Of a stretch of DNA of 64,000 nucleotides, positions 47,501 through 56,921 are shown in pieces. The notes under the pieces are model-generated. The model was not told the DNA's origin. It saw only the letters and a program-made list of their open reading frames with translations, and did not search any database. This DNA comes from Bog-473 sp963744935 (lineage in GTDB: Bacteria > Actinomycetota > Acidimicrobiia > Acidimicrobiales > RAAP-2): NCBI GenBank assembly GCA_963744935.1, contig CAVUVM010000004.1:930001-994000 (forward strand), written 5' to 3'. Each line of letters starts with the position of its first letter. Position 1 is the first letter of the stretch. The position numbers and the translations under genes are program-made.

Positions 47501-47888
47501 GACGTTGCCGCCGAACTGCGCGCTCGAGGCACCGGCTCGGCTGCTCCTGGACCTGCTCGCGCCTTTCGACGAGCAGGTTCTCTTCATCGGGGCGACGGCC
47601 GGAAGCCCGGTGGCGTATTACTGCGGCAGCCTGGAGTCGGTGCTCGGCCTCTACAATCAGGCCGAGACGCACTTCGCCAAGGCAGCCGAGCTCAACGCCA
47701 GAGGTCAGATGGAGTTCGCTACCGCCGTTACCCACCTGCGTTGGGGCCGCATGCTCTGCGACCGCGGCGCCCCAGGCGATCTCAAACAGGCCCGCGATCT
47801 CCTGGCCCAAGCCCATGACGCAGCCGTGAGCCGGGGATACGCCAGCATCGCCCGGCGAGCCACCGCGGCGTTGTCGGAACTCGACTGA
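44576..47888 (+). CDS. Adenylate cyclase-AAA ATPase-TPR regulator, frameshifted
   Basis: Residues 1-170 are a class III nucleotide cyclase domain: VLFTDLVGST and LGDGVMVVF carry the metal aspartates, and LRIGLSGGEV and YYGDPVIEAARL are typical. An AAA/STAND ATPase follows with Walker A GDAGVGKTTL near 228 and Walker B VLVLDDMQW near 345. The C-terminal 600 residues are TPR-like helices. The last about 120 residues lie in a second frame, and the join is near 47515-47530 (AELRARG to APARLLLDLL). Such proteins are large signalling ATPases often combined with DNA-binding domains, but none is seen here. The TTG start at 44576 follows GGAGGAGGGG. It is the only gene between att-like copies B and C. 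Confidence 0.82.
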
Positions 47889-48303
47889 CACGCGTTGAAC
47901 CCCAGCACGAACCCAGGGTCGGGATCGTCGAACCGCTGCGCACGCCGGACGGATGCGGACGGCGCAACCGACCCAAGAGTGCCTCGAGACAGGCGTTCGC
48001 GACGATGCGGTGCTGCATCCCCTCACCGTCGATGGTGTGAGGTCATTTTCGAAACCAGATCCAGTCGTCGGCGGAACAACTCATTGGGCTTTGATCGCGG
48101 CGGTACTTCCCTCGATTCGTCGCCGGATCAACTCCAACTACGCCGCTAACCCAAGAGTTCCCGCTTCGGCGAACGTGGGCGTTCCCTCGTGTTTTCTGAT
48201 CCTGGCCGGTCGGCCGATCGCTACCGCGGAACGGTAGGCACTCAGTACCAATCAGTGGAGCTGCGATCTTGGGGCCATTCAGCGAACTGATTTAGGCATA
48301 TCT
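47889..48303. other. Gene-free stretch before att-like copy C
   Basis: About 415 bp. A 94-codon frame (47953-48237) has no recognisable family and poor coding character. No other feature was seen. Confidence 0.5.
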
Positions 48304-48472
48304 GGTGGGCCGCCGGGGTGTCGATCCCGGCACCTTGGGATCAAAAGGCGGGTTCCAGACGTCTCCTGGGTTCTGCTTGGTCCATTGAGGCACGTCAGAT
48401 CGAGGGAGGAGTCCAGTCAGGCCGTCAGGATCGCACCCGGTCCGTATGATTCAGTAGCAACTCAGTAGCAAC
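48304..48472 (-). repeat. att-like unit, copy C
   Basis: The core (48304-48347) differs from copies B and D at a few positions (GGGGTGTCGATCCC). The arms TCAGTAGCAAC and TCAGTAGCAAC (48451-48472) are an exact 11-bp tandem. Core-to-arm distance is again 147 bp although the DNA between differs. A PQQ-like propeller gene ends just to the right. Confidence 0.75.
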
Positions 48473-48534
48473 CCCGCAACGAACTTCAAACAGCGCGGAA
48501 TCAGCCTGACTCGAGCGGGGTGGTCGATCCGATC

Positions 48535-49725
48535 TCAGTGGCCGATCGCGTAGAGGGTGCCGTTCTCGTCTCCGACGATGAGCACGCCGCCGGCCGTCAT
48601 GGCCGGATAGCTGTCTATGGGTCCGCTCACTGGGAGGTCGAAGAGGACGCGACCCGACGGGGAGTATCCGTAGACGTGCGCGCCCTGTGTGCCGAAATAG
48701 ACGTCGCCGTCGGCGTCGACAACCTGAGCTGCCCAGAGGCCCTGCAACCCTTTATCCGTGGTCACCGCCCGGCCGGATGATGTCCTGACGACCTGGAGGT
48801 GTCCGGTGTTCCCGCCGAAGTAGGTGTTCCCGTCTGGACTGATAGAAGGTGAAGAGTACGACTGCGTGTTGCGAAGGACTCGCCACTTAAGCCCACCCGA
48901 AGGAGTGAAGGCGTACTCGTATGGGTCGTTGGTTCCCACGACCACGGTGCCGTCCGCGGCCACCGAGGCGGACACCTCAACGGCGCCCCTGAACGTGCGG
49001 CGCCACGCGACGGTGCCTCTCGTGCCCTGGTCGCGCACAGCGACCAGCCGGTTGTCCGCCGTGCTCACGACCTCGCCGTCAGGTGCCACGACCGGGCTCC
49101 CGTACGACGATCGGCCGATGGAGAGTTGCCAGCGCACCTCTGGGACGGGCCCACCGACGTCAAGCGCCACGAGGTCCCCTCCCGTTGTCCCGACGTAGAC
49201 GCTAGACCCCGACTGGACCGGCGAAGTCAGAGCGGCACCAAAGGCATGCTGCCAGAGCAGCTGCCCGGAGCCCGAGAGCAGGTAGAGCGAGTTGCCCGGT
49301 CCCGGCCACAGGACATCCCCCGCCGGTAGCACCAACGGGCTGGTCGAGAGGTCCGCCGGGCCGGTCGACGTGCCCTGCCCAGTGAAGGTCCACCGGTCCG
49401 CACCCGTCGAGGACTCGACGGCGTGGAGCACGCCGGCGTTGGTTGCGACGTAAATCGTGCCGTCCGCACCGACGACTGGCCCAGGGGTGATGTTGCCTCC
49501 GAGGTTCCGTGTCCACTCGACATGGCCGGTCGCCGGTCCGATAGCCGAGGACGTGCCCGTGTGCCTGGAGTCGAACAACGCCATCGGCCACGGCGCCGCG
49601 TCAGCCACGGCTGGTGCAGCGGCGACGGGCACCGGTTCGAACACCGCTCCGACCGCTGGCAGCAGGGCGACGACAGCGCCTAGCGCGACGACGGTACGGC
49701 GACCGATACCGCCTGGAGCGTGCAC
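48535..49725 (-). CDS. Exported PQQ-like beta-propeller protein
   Basis: 396 residues. A signal region (RRTVVALGAVVALLPAVGAV) precedes six to eight repeats of the PQQ-type propeller, seen as GADGTIYVATNAGVLHAVES, SPDGNTYFGGNTGHL and TAGGVLIVGDENGTLYAIG. The GxD/DGT and G-x-L-x-A-x patterns match BamB and quinoprotein blades, but no quinone-binding residues can be named. It may serve as an extracytoplasmic scaffold. The GTG at 49725 starts at the signal peptide. It is divergent from the MMPL transporter gene with a 133-bp gap. Confidence 0.8.
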   Translation of the reverse strand: MHAPGGIGRRTVVALGAVVALLPAVGAVFEPVPVAAAPAVADAAPWPMALFDSRHTGTSSAIGPATGHVEWTRNLGGNITPGPVVGADGTIYVATNAGVLHAVESSTGADRWTFTGQGTSTGPADLSTSPLVLPAGDVLWPGPGNSLYLLSGSGQLLWQHAFGAALTSPVQSGSSVYVGTTGGDLVALDVGGPVPEVRWQLSIGRSSYGSPVVAPDGEVVSTADNRLVAVRDQGTRGTVAWRRTFRGAVEVSASVAADGTVVVGTNDPYEYAFTPSGGLKWRVLRNTQSYSSPSISPDGNTYFGGNTGHLQVVRTSSGRAVTTDKGLQGLWAAQVVDADGDVYFGTQGAHVYGYSPSGRVLFDLPVSGPIDSYPAMTAGGVLIVGDENGTLYAIGH

Positions 49726-49858
49726 GAACGAATCGTATTGTTGGAGCCTCTGCGCGGCGCCCGCGATTTGCTTACGAATTTCGAATTCTTTGCGGGCGGC
49801 CCACAAGTAGGCCTCGCCCGCGCTTCCACCGCGTGAGGCGAACCCTAGGGTTCCGCGT

Positions 49859-52129
49859 GTGCTCTCGGCGATGCTGCGCACGGTGGTCCGGTACCGCTGG
49901 CCGGTTGTCGCCTTCTGGGTGTCCGCCACCGCGGCCTCCGTCGTGTTGCTGCCTTCGCTGGCCAGCGTCGTGCGGAACGACACGGCGTCGTTCCTCCCGG
50001 CCGATGCGCCGAGCGTCCTCGCGGCCAAGTTGGCTGCCCCGTTCCTGGCCCCGAGTGGCGCGACCGGCGTGCTCGTTGCGACGGACACCGCTGGACCTCT
50101 GACGCCTGCGGATCTGTCTGCGATCAAAGTAGTGGAGGACCGCGCGCTCCGATCGCCACTGGTCGTCTCAATCGGCGGGGGCGCTGTCTCGGTCGACGAA
50201 CAGGCGTACTCCGCCCAGGTGCGTTTCGCCCCCTCCACCGCAGGCGGCGGCAGCGCGGGGCGTGACGCCGTGAACGCTGTCCGCGCGGCGTTCGGCGCGC
50301 CGCGCGACCCGCGGCTCTCGCTGCACCTCACCGGTTCGTTGCCTATCCTCGTCGATCAGCAGGCAGCGGCGGTGCGCACCGAGGCCATCGCGATCGTGGG
50401 CACCATCCTGCTCATCATTGTCCTGCTCGCTCTCGCGTTCCGTGCCGTCCTTGCACCTCTGGTCGCGCTGGCACCCGCCGGCCTCGCGTTGGCGCTGGCG
50501 GGACCGCTCATCGCCGAGTCGACCCACCTCGGTGTCGACATCTCCTCGTTGCTGCAGCTTCTTCTGACAGCGTTGGTGCTCGGTGCGGGCACCGACTACG
50601 GCCTCTTCCTTCTCTTCCGCTACCGGGAGAATTTGGCGAACGGCATGTACACCGACGAGGCCATCGTGGCCGCCGGCTCGCGGGTGGGGACGTCCATCAC
50701 CTTTTCTGCGTTGACTGTCGTCTGCGCACTCCTCAGCCTCCTGCTTGCGAGCTTCGGCCTCTACCGCGGGGTGGGTCCGGGGCTGGCCATCGGCATCGGC
50801 ATCGTGCTGTTGGTCGAGCTCACCCTTCTGCCGGCCTTGCTTTCGATCGTGGGCGCCCGGCTGTTCTGGCCGTCGCCTCTCCACTCTGGGTCGGGAGGTG
50901 TCGGCGTCTGGGGACGAATCGCAAGCCGCGTCGTGCGGCAGCCGGTGCGCGCCCTCGTCGGCGGGGTATTCGTCCTCGGTGGGCTCTCCGCCTTCCTGGT
51001 CGGATATGCGCCCTCGGGCTTCAACCCCGGGGGTGCCATCGCCGGTTCGGACTCGAGCGTGGGGCAGTTTGTTTTGGAAGAACACTTCGGTGAGATAGCC
51101 GTGGGCGCGACCGACGTCGTGTTTCGGTTTCCCTCTTCGGTGTGGACTGACCCGTTCCTGCTCGACCGGGCCGAGAACGGGCTGTGGAAGTCGGGGGGCC
51201 TCTCCTCGGTGACCGGCCCCCTCGACGCCGGCGGCCGCTACCTCTCGCCGCGAGCGGTGGCCCGCCTCTACGCCACCCTCGGGCCGCCCGAGCGCCTGCC
51301 GCTGGTGGACACCAGGGCGCCGGGCGGTCTGCCGGCCCCCCTCTACGCTGCCTACCGGGCCACGGGGCAGTACGTGACGGAGGACGGCCGAACCGTCCTC
51401 TACCAGACGTCGCTTCGGGCGGGCTCGGCCGGGAGCACGGCGGCGATGCAGGCCATCCCGTCGGTGCGCACTGCGGTATCCCGGGTCGCCCGGTCGATCG
51501 GGGCGACGCAGTGGGGAGTGGCAGGACAGGCGCCCGGCGCTGCCGACGTGAGCACCATCTCGGGTCGGGACGTGGTGCGCATCCTCCCGGTGGTGGCTCT
51601 GGTGCTCGCCTTGCTCCTCGGACTGCTGTTGCGCAGCGTGGTGGCACCGCTCTACCTCGTCGCCAGCGTGGTGCTCTCCTACACCGCGTCGCTAGGGCTC
51701 GCCGTGCTCATCTTCGTCACGATCGGCGGTCAGCTCGGGATCAACTTCACACTGCCCTTCTTCATGTTCGTCTTCATCATGGCCCTGGGAGAGGACTACA
51801 ACATCCTCGTCATGAACAGGATCAAGGAGGAAGCGGCCGGACTCCCCCTCCAGGCCGCGGTCCCTCGTGCGCTCGCCACGACGGGGACAACGGTCACGAC
51901 GGCCGGATTGATTCTGGCCGGCACCTTCGGCGTGCTCGCCCTGACGACGACGGGGCAGGTACGCCAGATCGGGACGGGCTTGGCGCTGGGCATCCTCCTC
52001 GACACCTTTCTGGTGCGGACGCTGCTCGTGCCGTCGACCGTGGTGCTCCTCGGAACCTGGAACTGGTGGCCCCTGCGCGCCTGGACCGAGGCCCCGTCCG
52101 AGCGTGAGGGGGATGGGCAGTCCACCTAG
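49859..52129 (+). CDS. MMPL/RND-type membrane transporter
   Basis: 756 residues with the RND plan: helix 1, an external domain, helices 2-6 with GTDYGLFLLFRYREN, helix 7, a second external domain, and helices 8-12 with GEDYNILVMNRIKEE. The paired Asp-Tyr motifs in helices 4 and 10 are the proton relay of MmpL proteins. These export lipids or drugs to the cell envelope. The last about 230 residues are nearly duplicated at 21098-21786. The start is the GTG at 49859; an ATG 12 bp on is also possible. The stop shares CTAG with the propeller remnant on the other strand. Confidence 0.88.
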   Translation: MLSAMLRTVVRYRWPVVAFWVSATAASVVLLPSLASVVRNDTASFLPADAPSVLAAKLAAPFLAPSGATGVLVATDTAGPLTPADLSAIKVVEDRALRSPLVVSIGGGAVSVDEQAYSAQVRFAPSTAGGGSAGRDAVNAVRAAFGAPRDPRLSLHLTGSLPILVDQQAAAVRTEAIAIVGTILLIIVLLALAFRAVLAPLVALAPAGLALALAGPLIAESTHLGVDISSLLQLLLTALVLGAGTDYGLFLLFRYRENLANGMYTDEAIVAAGSRVGTSITFSALTVVCALLSLLLASFGLYRGVGPGLAIGIGIVLLVELTLLPALLSIVGARLFWPSPLHSGSGGVGVWGRIASRVVRQPVRALVGGVFVLGGLSAFLVGYAPSGFNPGGAIAGSDSSVGQFVLEEHFGEIAVGATDVVFRFPSSVWTDPFLLDRAENGLWKSGGLSSVTGPLDAGGRYLSPRAVARLYATLGPPERLPLVDTRAPGGLPAPLYAAYRATGQYVTEDGRTVLYQTSLRAGSAGSTAAMQAIPSVRTAVSRVARSIGATQWGVAGQAPGAADVSTISGRDVVRILPVVALVLALLLGLLLRSVVAPLYLVASVVLSYTASLGLAVLIFVTIGGQLGINFTLPFFMFVFIMALGEDYNILVMNRIKEEAAGLPLQAAVPRALATTGTTVTTAGLILAGTFGVLALTTTGQVRQIGTGLALGILLDTFLVRTLLVPSTVVLLGTWNWWPLRAWTEAPSEREGDGQST

Positions 52130-52454
52130 CCGCGTTGGTCGGCCAAGGGGACGATCTCGAGGGCCCCGTCGAGGGCGTCAACGACGAACAGGGTGCCCGT
52201 CTGCGGGTCGAGGGCCACCGTGGCCGGCTCACGCGCGGTGGGGGCGGTCGTCACACGCCGGGGGGCAGCCGCTCAGCGAGGTCGAAACCGGCGAGCACGT
52301 TCTACGCGGTCAGCGTGACTCGGAGTCGTCGGTGCACGCGGTCGACGGCCAAGCTCTAGAGGCTCCCCGCGGGGGAGGCGAGCGACGCTGTGCGGGGCTG
52401 CGGGAAGATCCGGTAGACCGGCAGGGCGCCGGACTCCGCCAGCACGATCGTCAC
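52126..52454 (-). pseudogene. Remnant of a propeller-type protein
   Basis: The minus strand has a GTG at 52454 overlapping the epimerase stop, coding for VTIVLAESGALPVYRIFPQ and then a TAG stop. Further on, in another frame, it has AREPATVALDPQTGTLFVVD and GALEIVPLADQRG followed by a stop at 52126. The second piece is a typical YncE-like blade. I read this as a decayed last gene of the envelope operon. Coupling of the epimerase stop to the GTG supports it once being translated. Confidence 0.6.
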
Positions 52455-53515
52455 GCTCCCGCGGCCGCCGGCCTCAGCTTTGCCCTGGCGAACTCGGCCA
52501 TGCCGCGCGCGAAGGAAACCGACGCCTCGAAGCCGAGTAGACGGCTGGCTCGCTTGGGCGAGGCGGTGACGTGGCGCACATCGGCCAACCGGTACGCGCC
52601 GCTCACCACGGGCAGCGGATGACCGGGCCCGTACGCGTCGCCCAGCGTCTGTGCCAGGTCAGCCACCGTGTGCACGACGCCGCTGGCGACGTTGAAGGGG
52701 CCCTGGACCGCGTCCGGCGCGAGCAGGGCCGCCTCGTTGGCCAATGCCACGTCGGCCACGTGGATGAAGTCGCGCCGCTGGCCGCCGTCCTCGTATAAGA
52801 ACGGCGCCTCGCCCCTCTCGTACGCGCTGCGGAAGATGCTGGCCACGCCGGCGTACGGGGTGTCTCGGGGCATACGCGGGCCGTAGACGTTGTGATAGCG
52901 CAACGCGCACAGACTGGTGTCCGTTTCCCGTGCGAAGGACTCACAGAGATGCTCCTGCTGTACCTTGGTCGCGGCGTACACGCTGCGCGGGTCGATTGGT
53001 GATTCCTCGTCGAGGTCCACCGGGAGCAGGGTGGCACCACAGCGAGGGCAGTGGGGGTCAAATTGCCCTGCCTCGAGGTCGTCCTTCCGCCGGGGCGCGG
53101 GGTGCACCCGCCCGTGCTCGGCGCACTCGTACGCACCCTCGCCGTAGACCACCATGCTGGACGCCAGGACGAGGCGGCCCTGCCACCGGTGCTCGTACAA
53201 GCACCGCAACAGGACCGCGGTTGCGGCGTCATTGTCCTGGACGTAGGCAGTGACATCGCGGAAGTCGACGCCCAGACCGACCCGTGCTGCCTGATGGCTC
53301 ACCGCGTCAACGCCGGCCGCGGCGCGCGCCGTCGCCTCGGCGTCGGCCACGTCGGCCCAGACGTACTCCGCTTCGGGGTTGAGGTACGCCGGCATGACGG
53401 AGTGAGCACTCGACGAGAGGTTGTCGAGCACCCGGACTCGGTGGCCGCGCGAGACGAGAAGATCGACCACGGCCGACCCGATGAAGCCGGCCCCACCGGT
53501 CACGAGCACGCGCAT
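52451..53515 (-). CDS. NAD-dependent sugar epimerase, dTDP-L-rhamnose 4-epimerase-like
   Basis: 354-residue extended SDR: TGGAGFIGSAVVDLL for NAD, YAATKVQQEH with the catalytic tyrosine and lysine, and SSMVVYGEG with the serine. An insertion with CPRCGATLLPVDLDEES (zinc-ribbon-like) between 155 and 190 is known from dTDP-L-rhamnose 4-epimerase-type enzymes. It acts in making an activated sugar for the envelope. ATG at 53515 overlaps the stop of the preceding gene by one base (TGATG). Confidence 0.85.
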   Translation of the reverse strand: MRVLVTGGAGFIGSAVVDLLVSRGHRVRVLDNLSSSAHSVMPAYLNPEAEYVWADVADAEATARAAAGVDAVSHQAARVGLGVDFRDVTAYVQDNDAATAVLLRCLYEHRWQGRLVLASSMVVYGEGAYECAEHGRVHPAPRRKDDLEAGQFDPHCPRCGATLLPVDLDEESPIDPRSVYAATKVQQEHLCESFARETDTSLCALRYHNVYGPRMPRDTPYAGVASIFRSAYERGEAPFLYEDGGQRRDFIHVADVALANEAALLAPDAVQGPFNVASGVVHTVADLAQTLGDAYGPGHPLPVVSGAYRLADVRHVTASPKRASRLLGFEASVSFARGMAEFARAKLRPAAAGA

Positions 53516-54147
53516 CAGACCGCCGCCAGAACTCTTCGGCACGCCCCGGCGAAGCGGGTACCCGGTGCGGCATCCGCCACGGCCACCGCGTCTTCCATGT
53601 GGTCGACGTCGCGCAACCGGGGCAGCCGGACCGGGTCGTGGCCTAGTTCGCGCAACCGGCCCTGCTGCGCGGACCCGGTCCACGGGGTGCTCATCGGCAC
53701 CCCGAGGAACACTGCGGGGTCCGGTTGCCGGAGGCCCAGAGCCCACCAGCCGCCGTCCTCCGCGAGGCCGAGCGCGGCCGTGCTGCCAGGCATCATGAGC
53801 CGTTGCAGGCAGCCGTCGAGGAGCCCGGCTGTGACTTGGGGCGTGTCCATGCCGATCTGGATTCCCGGGCCCGCAGCACGGTTCCATGCCGCGGCCAGCC
53901 GCTCGTCGAGACCCCGCCCCCGCTGAGGGAACACCTCGAAGCCCGCGGGGAGCCATGGTCCGGGCGTACCGTCGAGGGCCAGCAGGCGGCGGCCTGCGCT
54001 GCATCTGGCCACCGCCTCGAGCGTGTCGGCCAACGCGGCCTCGGCTAGCTCGGCCGCCTGGGCCGTGGTGCACGGAGGACATAGCCGGGTCTTGACGCGA
54101 CCGGGCACCGGCTCTTTCGCCACCACCAGCACATGAAGGTCGCTCAC
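53515..54147 (-). CDS. DUF2064 (CofC-like) nucleotidyl/glycosyl transferase
   Basis: 210 residues with VVAKEPVPGRVKTRLCPPCT at the start, the signature of the 'transferase 1' DUF2064 family related to nucleotidyltransferases. GGWWALGLRQPDPAVF is the second conserved stretch. These genes usually sit next to a GT2 gene, as here. The GTG start overlaps the GT2 stop by 4 bp. The exact reaction is unknown. Confidence 0.85.
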   Translation of the reverse strand: MSDLHVLVVAKEPVPGRVKTRLCPPCTTAQAAELAEAALADTLEAVARCSAGRRLLALDGTPGPWLPAGFEVFPQRGRGLDERLAAAWNRAAGPGIQIGMDTPQVTAGLLDGCLQRLMMPGSTAALGLAEDGGWWALGLRQPDPAVFLGVPMSTPWTGSAQQGRLRELGHDPVRLPRLRDVDHMEDAVAVADAAPGTRFAGACRRVLAAV

Positions 54148-54821
54148 GGCAGCACCCCGCCCATGTCGCGCACCGCCCGCGCCGTGCCGCGGACCGTCCC
54201 GGTGACCTTGGAGCGCCCCACTCGGCAGCGGTAGGTGACCTCCACCTCTTCGATGCGCCACCCGGCCCGAGCAGCGGACACGACCATCTCGAGCGGCCAT
54301 CCGAATCGGCGATCGCGCAGGTCGAGGGAGAGCAGCTCGGTGCGCCGCGCCGCCCGCATCGGGCCTAGATCGCGCAGACGCGGGCCGCCTCGGCGGCCGA
54401 GCTCCCGGCATAGAAAGCGATTGGCCAGCCGGGGCACGGCAGGCCACGCACCCGGCTCGGCGGCCCGAGCACCCAATACGAGGTCAGCGGTGCCGGCGGC
54501 GACCCCCCGAACCACCAAGGGCAACTGCAGCGGGTCCAGGCTGGCGTCGGCGTCCATGAACGCCACGAGGTCGCGCTCGGCGTGGGTCAGACCGGCGAAG
54601 CACGCCGCGCCGAAGCCCGGCCGGGGCTCGCTCACCACTTCGACACCGAAGCGACGCGCCACCTCGGCCGAGCCATCGGTCGAGCCGTTGTCGACGACGA
54701 GGGCGCGGTAACCCTCCGGCATGCGCCCGAGCACCCAGGGCAGCGCTTCCACCTCGTTGAGCACGGGCAGGATCACGTCGACCTTGGAGGAGGGCGCGGC
54801 GCCGACTGCCTCGTCACTCAT
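54144..54821 (-). CDS. Family 2 glycosyltransferase
   Basis: 225 residues. VDVILPVLNEVEALPWVL and VVDNGSTDGSAEVARR are the GT-A nucleotide-sugar site, and FMDADASLDP the DxD-type metal site. EMVVSAARAGWRIEEVEVTYRCRVGRSKV is typical of polyprenyl-phosphate-linked GT2 enzymes. AAGGGGG precedes the ATG at 54821. It overlaps its upstream neighbour by 8 bp. Confidence 0.88.
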   Translation of the reverse strand: MSDEAVGAAPSSKVDVILPVLNEVEALPWVLGRMPEGYRALVVDNGSTDGSAEVARRFGVEVVSEPRPGFGAACFAGLTHAERDLVAFMDADASLDPLQLPLVVRGVAAGTADLVLGARAAEPGAWPAVPRLANRFLCRELGRRGGPRLRDLGPMRAARRTELLSLDLRDRRFGWPLEMVVSAARAGWRIEEVEVTYRCRVGRSKVTGTVRGTARAVRDMGGVLP

Positions 54822-56418
54822 GTCTACCCCCTTGATGGGAGGTCGGCGTGCGGTCACGGACGAAAACGAGCAAGGGACGCTGCGGCAGATCGGTGACCGG
54901 GAAGAAAGCGTTCCCCGCGACCGCGGGCTGCGCCAGAAGGTGGTAGGCCGTCCGGAGCTCCCCTTGGAGATTGCGCTCGTCGCCCGGGTCGTCGAGGATG
55001 ACGGCGCCGACGCCCGGGGCAAGAAGGGCGCGGTGCATGCTCTCGATCAGCAACCGTCGCGCCTCGCTCGGACCCGCACGCTCGATGTCGTCCGCGGCCT
55101 CTTCGTCTGCGACCGTCCCCTTGCCCGCCATCACGCCGTAGTAGGGGTGGTCGAAGACGAGCACCTCTCCGGGGAGGTGGTGGATCAGCTCGATGAGTTG
55201 GGCGCCGGCGCGGGCGTCGGCCTGGGTCGGGATCTGCCGGCCCACGCGATAGCCGATGTGGTGGAGCTGCGCCGCCAGCACAAGTGCAAGGATCACCGAG
55301 GCCGCCACACGCGGAGCGATGTGCGGGTGACGCCGCAGGAGCGCGACGGCGCCCCCGAAGGCGAGCGCGACCGCGGCATAAGCGGGCATCAGCACATCGT
55401 CGAACCCGCCGTTGTGCAGACGCCCGAGCCACGCCGCGCCGAGCAAGCCGGCGGCGGCGGCGATCCAGAAGCCCGCCCGCGACCCGAGCACGCCTAGACG
55501 GTGTCGCTCCCGCACGAGCAGGACAGCCGCGGCGACCACGACCAGGCCTACTGCCAGCGCGAACGGCTTGAGGATACTCAGTTGCCAGAAGAACCGGAGA
55601 TTCTCACCAACCCAACCCTGCGACCGGAGTTCGTCGAAGACGTAGTACTGGTACCAGCCGTGTGTGAACGCGTCGAGGACGATCGTGGAGCCAAGGACGA
55701 GACCGCCCAGCGCGGCGAGAGCGCTCACGCCGGCGGCCCGACGCGCCACGAGGAGCCAGGCGACCACCGGAGCAGCCACAACCAACCCGTCCTGCTTGGT
55801 GAAGAAGGACAGGAAGAACAGCAACCCCACGATCACGCCGTCACGGTGCGTTCGCGCCCGCCGGGACCTCGCTAGCGCCCATAAGGTGAACGCGAGGAAG
55901 AGCGAGTCGACCCGGCCGATGTCGGCCCACGCCCCCGCTAGGCGGAAGGTGGCCGCGTACACTCCGGCGGCCACGACGGCGGCCACCCTGTCCGAGGTCT
56001 CGTCGGCCACCATACGGTAGAGCAGCCACAGGACGGCCAGCGACGCTGTGAGCGAGACCAGCCGCAGCGGCGTGAACCCAATTCCGGTGATCTCGGCGAC
56101 CGCAGCGGACATCCAGAAGTAGAGAGGCGTGTAGTCCCATGGCGTGAAGTGCATGGACGGGGGCCCGTAGATCCCTTGACCCAGCACGACACGGTGCACA
56201 ACCTCCACTGACCCCCCCTCCATCCACTCGAGCTCGTAGGGGTAGCCGATCCGCCGGGCGACGACGAAGAGGTAGCGCGCCATCGGGACGAGGCTCAGGA
56301 CGACGAGCAGGGTTCCGATGAGCATCTCCGCTACGCGGCCGGCCCTGAGCCGGCGCAGTCCCAGGGCCGAGTTGGAAGTCCTTGCAGTGTCCAGGACGGC
56401 CGTCGTTGCCGCGCTCAT
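54814..56418 (-). CDS. Polytopic GT39-like glycosyltransferase
   Basis: 534 residues and about ten to twelve membrane helices. YPYELEWMEGGSVEVVHRV in the first external loop holds the acidic residues of GT-C enzymes, and PSMHFTPWDYTPLYFW the next loop. Such proteins move sugars from polyprenyl phosphate to an external acceptor. The C-terminal soluble part (VFDHPYYGVMAGKG) is larger than in many. The ATGA overlap links it to the gene before. Confidence 0.82.
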   Translation of the reverse strand: MSAATTAVLDTARTSNSALGLRRLRAGRVAEMLIGTLLVVLSLVPMARYLFVVARRIGYPYELEWMEGGSVEVVHRVVLGQGIYGPPSMHFTPWDYTPLYFWMSAAVAEITGIGFTPLRLVSLTASLAVLWLLYRMVADETSDRVAAVVAAGVYAATFRLAGAWADIGRVDSLFLAFTLWALARSRRARTHRDGVIVGLLFFLSFFTKQDGLVVAAPVVAWLLVARRAAGVSALAALGGLVLGSTIVLDAFTHGWYQYYVFDELRSQGWVGENLRFFWQLSILKPFALAVGLVVVAAAVLLVRERHRLGVLGSRAGFWIAAAAGLLGAAWLGRLHNGGFDDVLMPAYAAVALAFGGAVALLRRHPHIAPRVAASVILALVLAAQLHHIGYRVGRQIPTQADARAGAQLIELIHHLPGEVLVFDHPYYGVMAGKGTVADEEAADDIERAGPSEARRLLIESMHRALLAPGVGAVILDDPGDERNLQGELRTAYHLLAQPAVAGNAFFPVTDLPQRPLLVFVRDRTPTSHQGGRHE

Positions 56419-56921
56419 TGAGCGCGTCCTCGCCAGCGGGCCCAGCGCACTACGTACAGCACCGCCGAGAGGGCGAAGAGCCCGGCGGTGACGAGCAGCC
56501 AGCGCATCAGGTAGACCGATTCGTGGAGCCCGCTCGCCCTGGCGTAGTCGTTGTCGGAAAGGCGCAGAACGAGAGGGAAGGTGACCAGCAGTAACACGCC
56601 CGAGATCACCGCCGGAACACGCACGTGGTTCACCCATGTCGGCCCCCGCGCTACGGCGACGTCTCCCGCTCGTCGCCGGGTGAGCAGCCTGTCGAGCGCC
56701 GAGTAGAGCGGGAGGAAGACAAGGTCGTGAAGGATGATCGCCCCGACTAACCACAACAGGAGCCAGCCCGGGTGTGATGCCCCGAGGATGCGTGTGAGCA
56801 GATAGCCGGCGAAGGCGAAGGCGGCTGTCATCAATAGCGCGTGGGCGGGACCGGCGCCGTAGAGCCGCCGAAACCACGACCGCGGGCGTTGACCCGTGCC
56901 GACGGGTGGGGGGCCCGTCAC
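56415..56921 (-). CDS. Four-helix membrane protein
   Basis: 168 residues, helices around HALLMTAAFAFAGYLLTRIL, WLLLWLVGAIILHDLVFLPL, PAVISGVLLLVTFPLVL and YLMRWLLVTAGLFALSAVLYV. It resembles small membrane partners found beside sulfite-oxidase-like proteins in actinobacteria, but I know no named family. GTG start, 4-bp overlap with the gene before. Confidence 0.72.
   Translation of the reverse strand: MTGPPPVGTGQRPRSWFRRLYGAGPAHALLMTAAFAFAGYLLTRILGASHPGWLLLWLVGAIILHDLVFLPLYSALDRLLTRRRAGDVAVARGPTWVNHVRVPAVISGVLLLVTFPLVLRLSDNDYARASGLHESVYLMRWLLVTAGLFALSAVLYVVRWARWRGRAQ

Noticed and set aside
53516..54082. N-terminal extension of the epimerase
   Set aside because: Arg/Pro-rich shadow of the DUF2064 gene; the Rossmann fold starts at the ATG at 53515.
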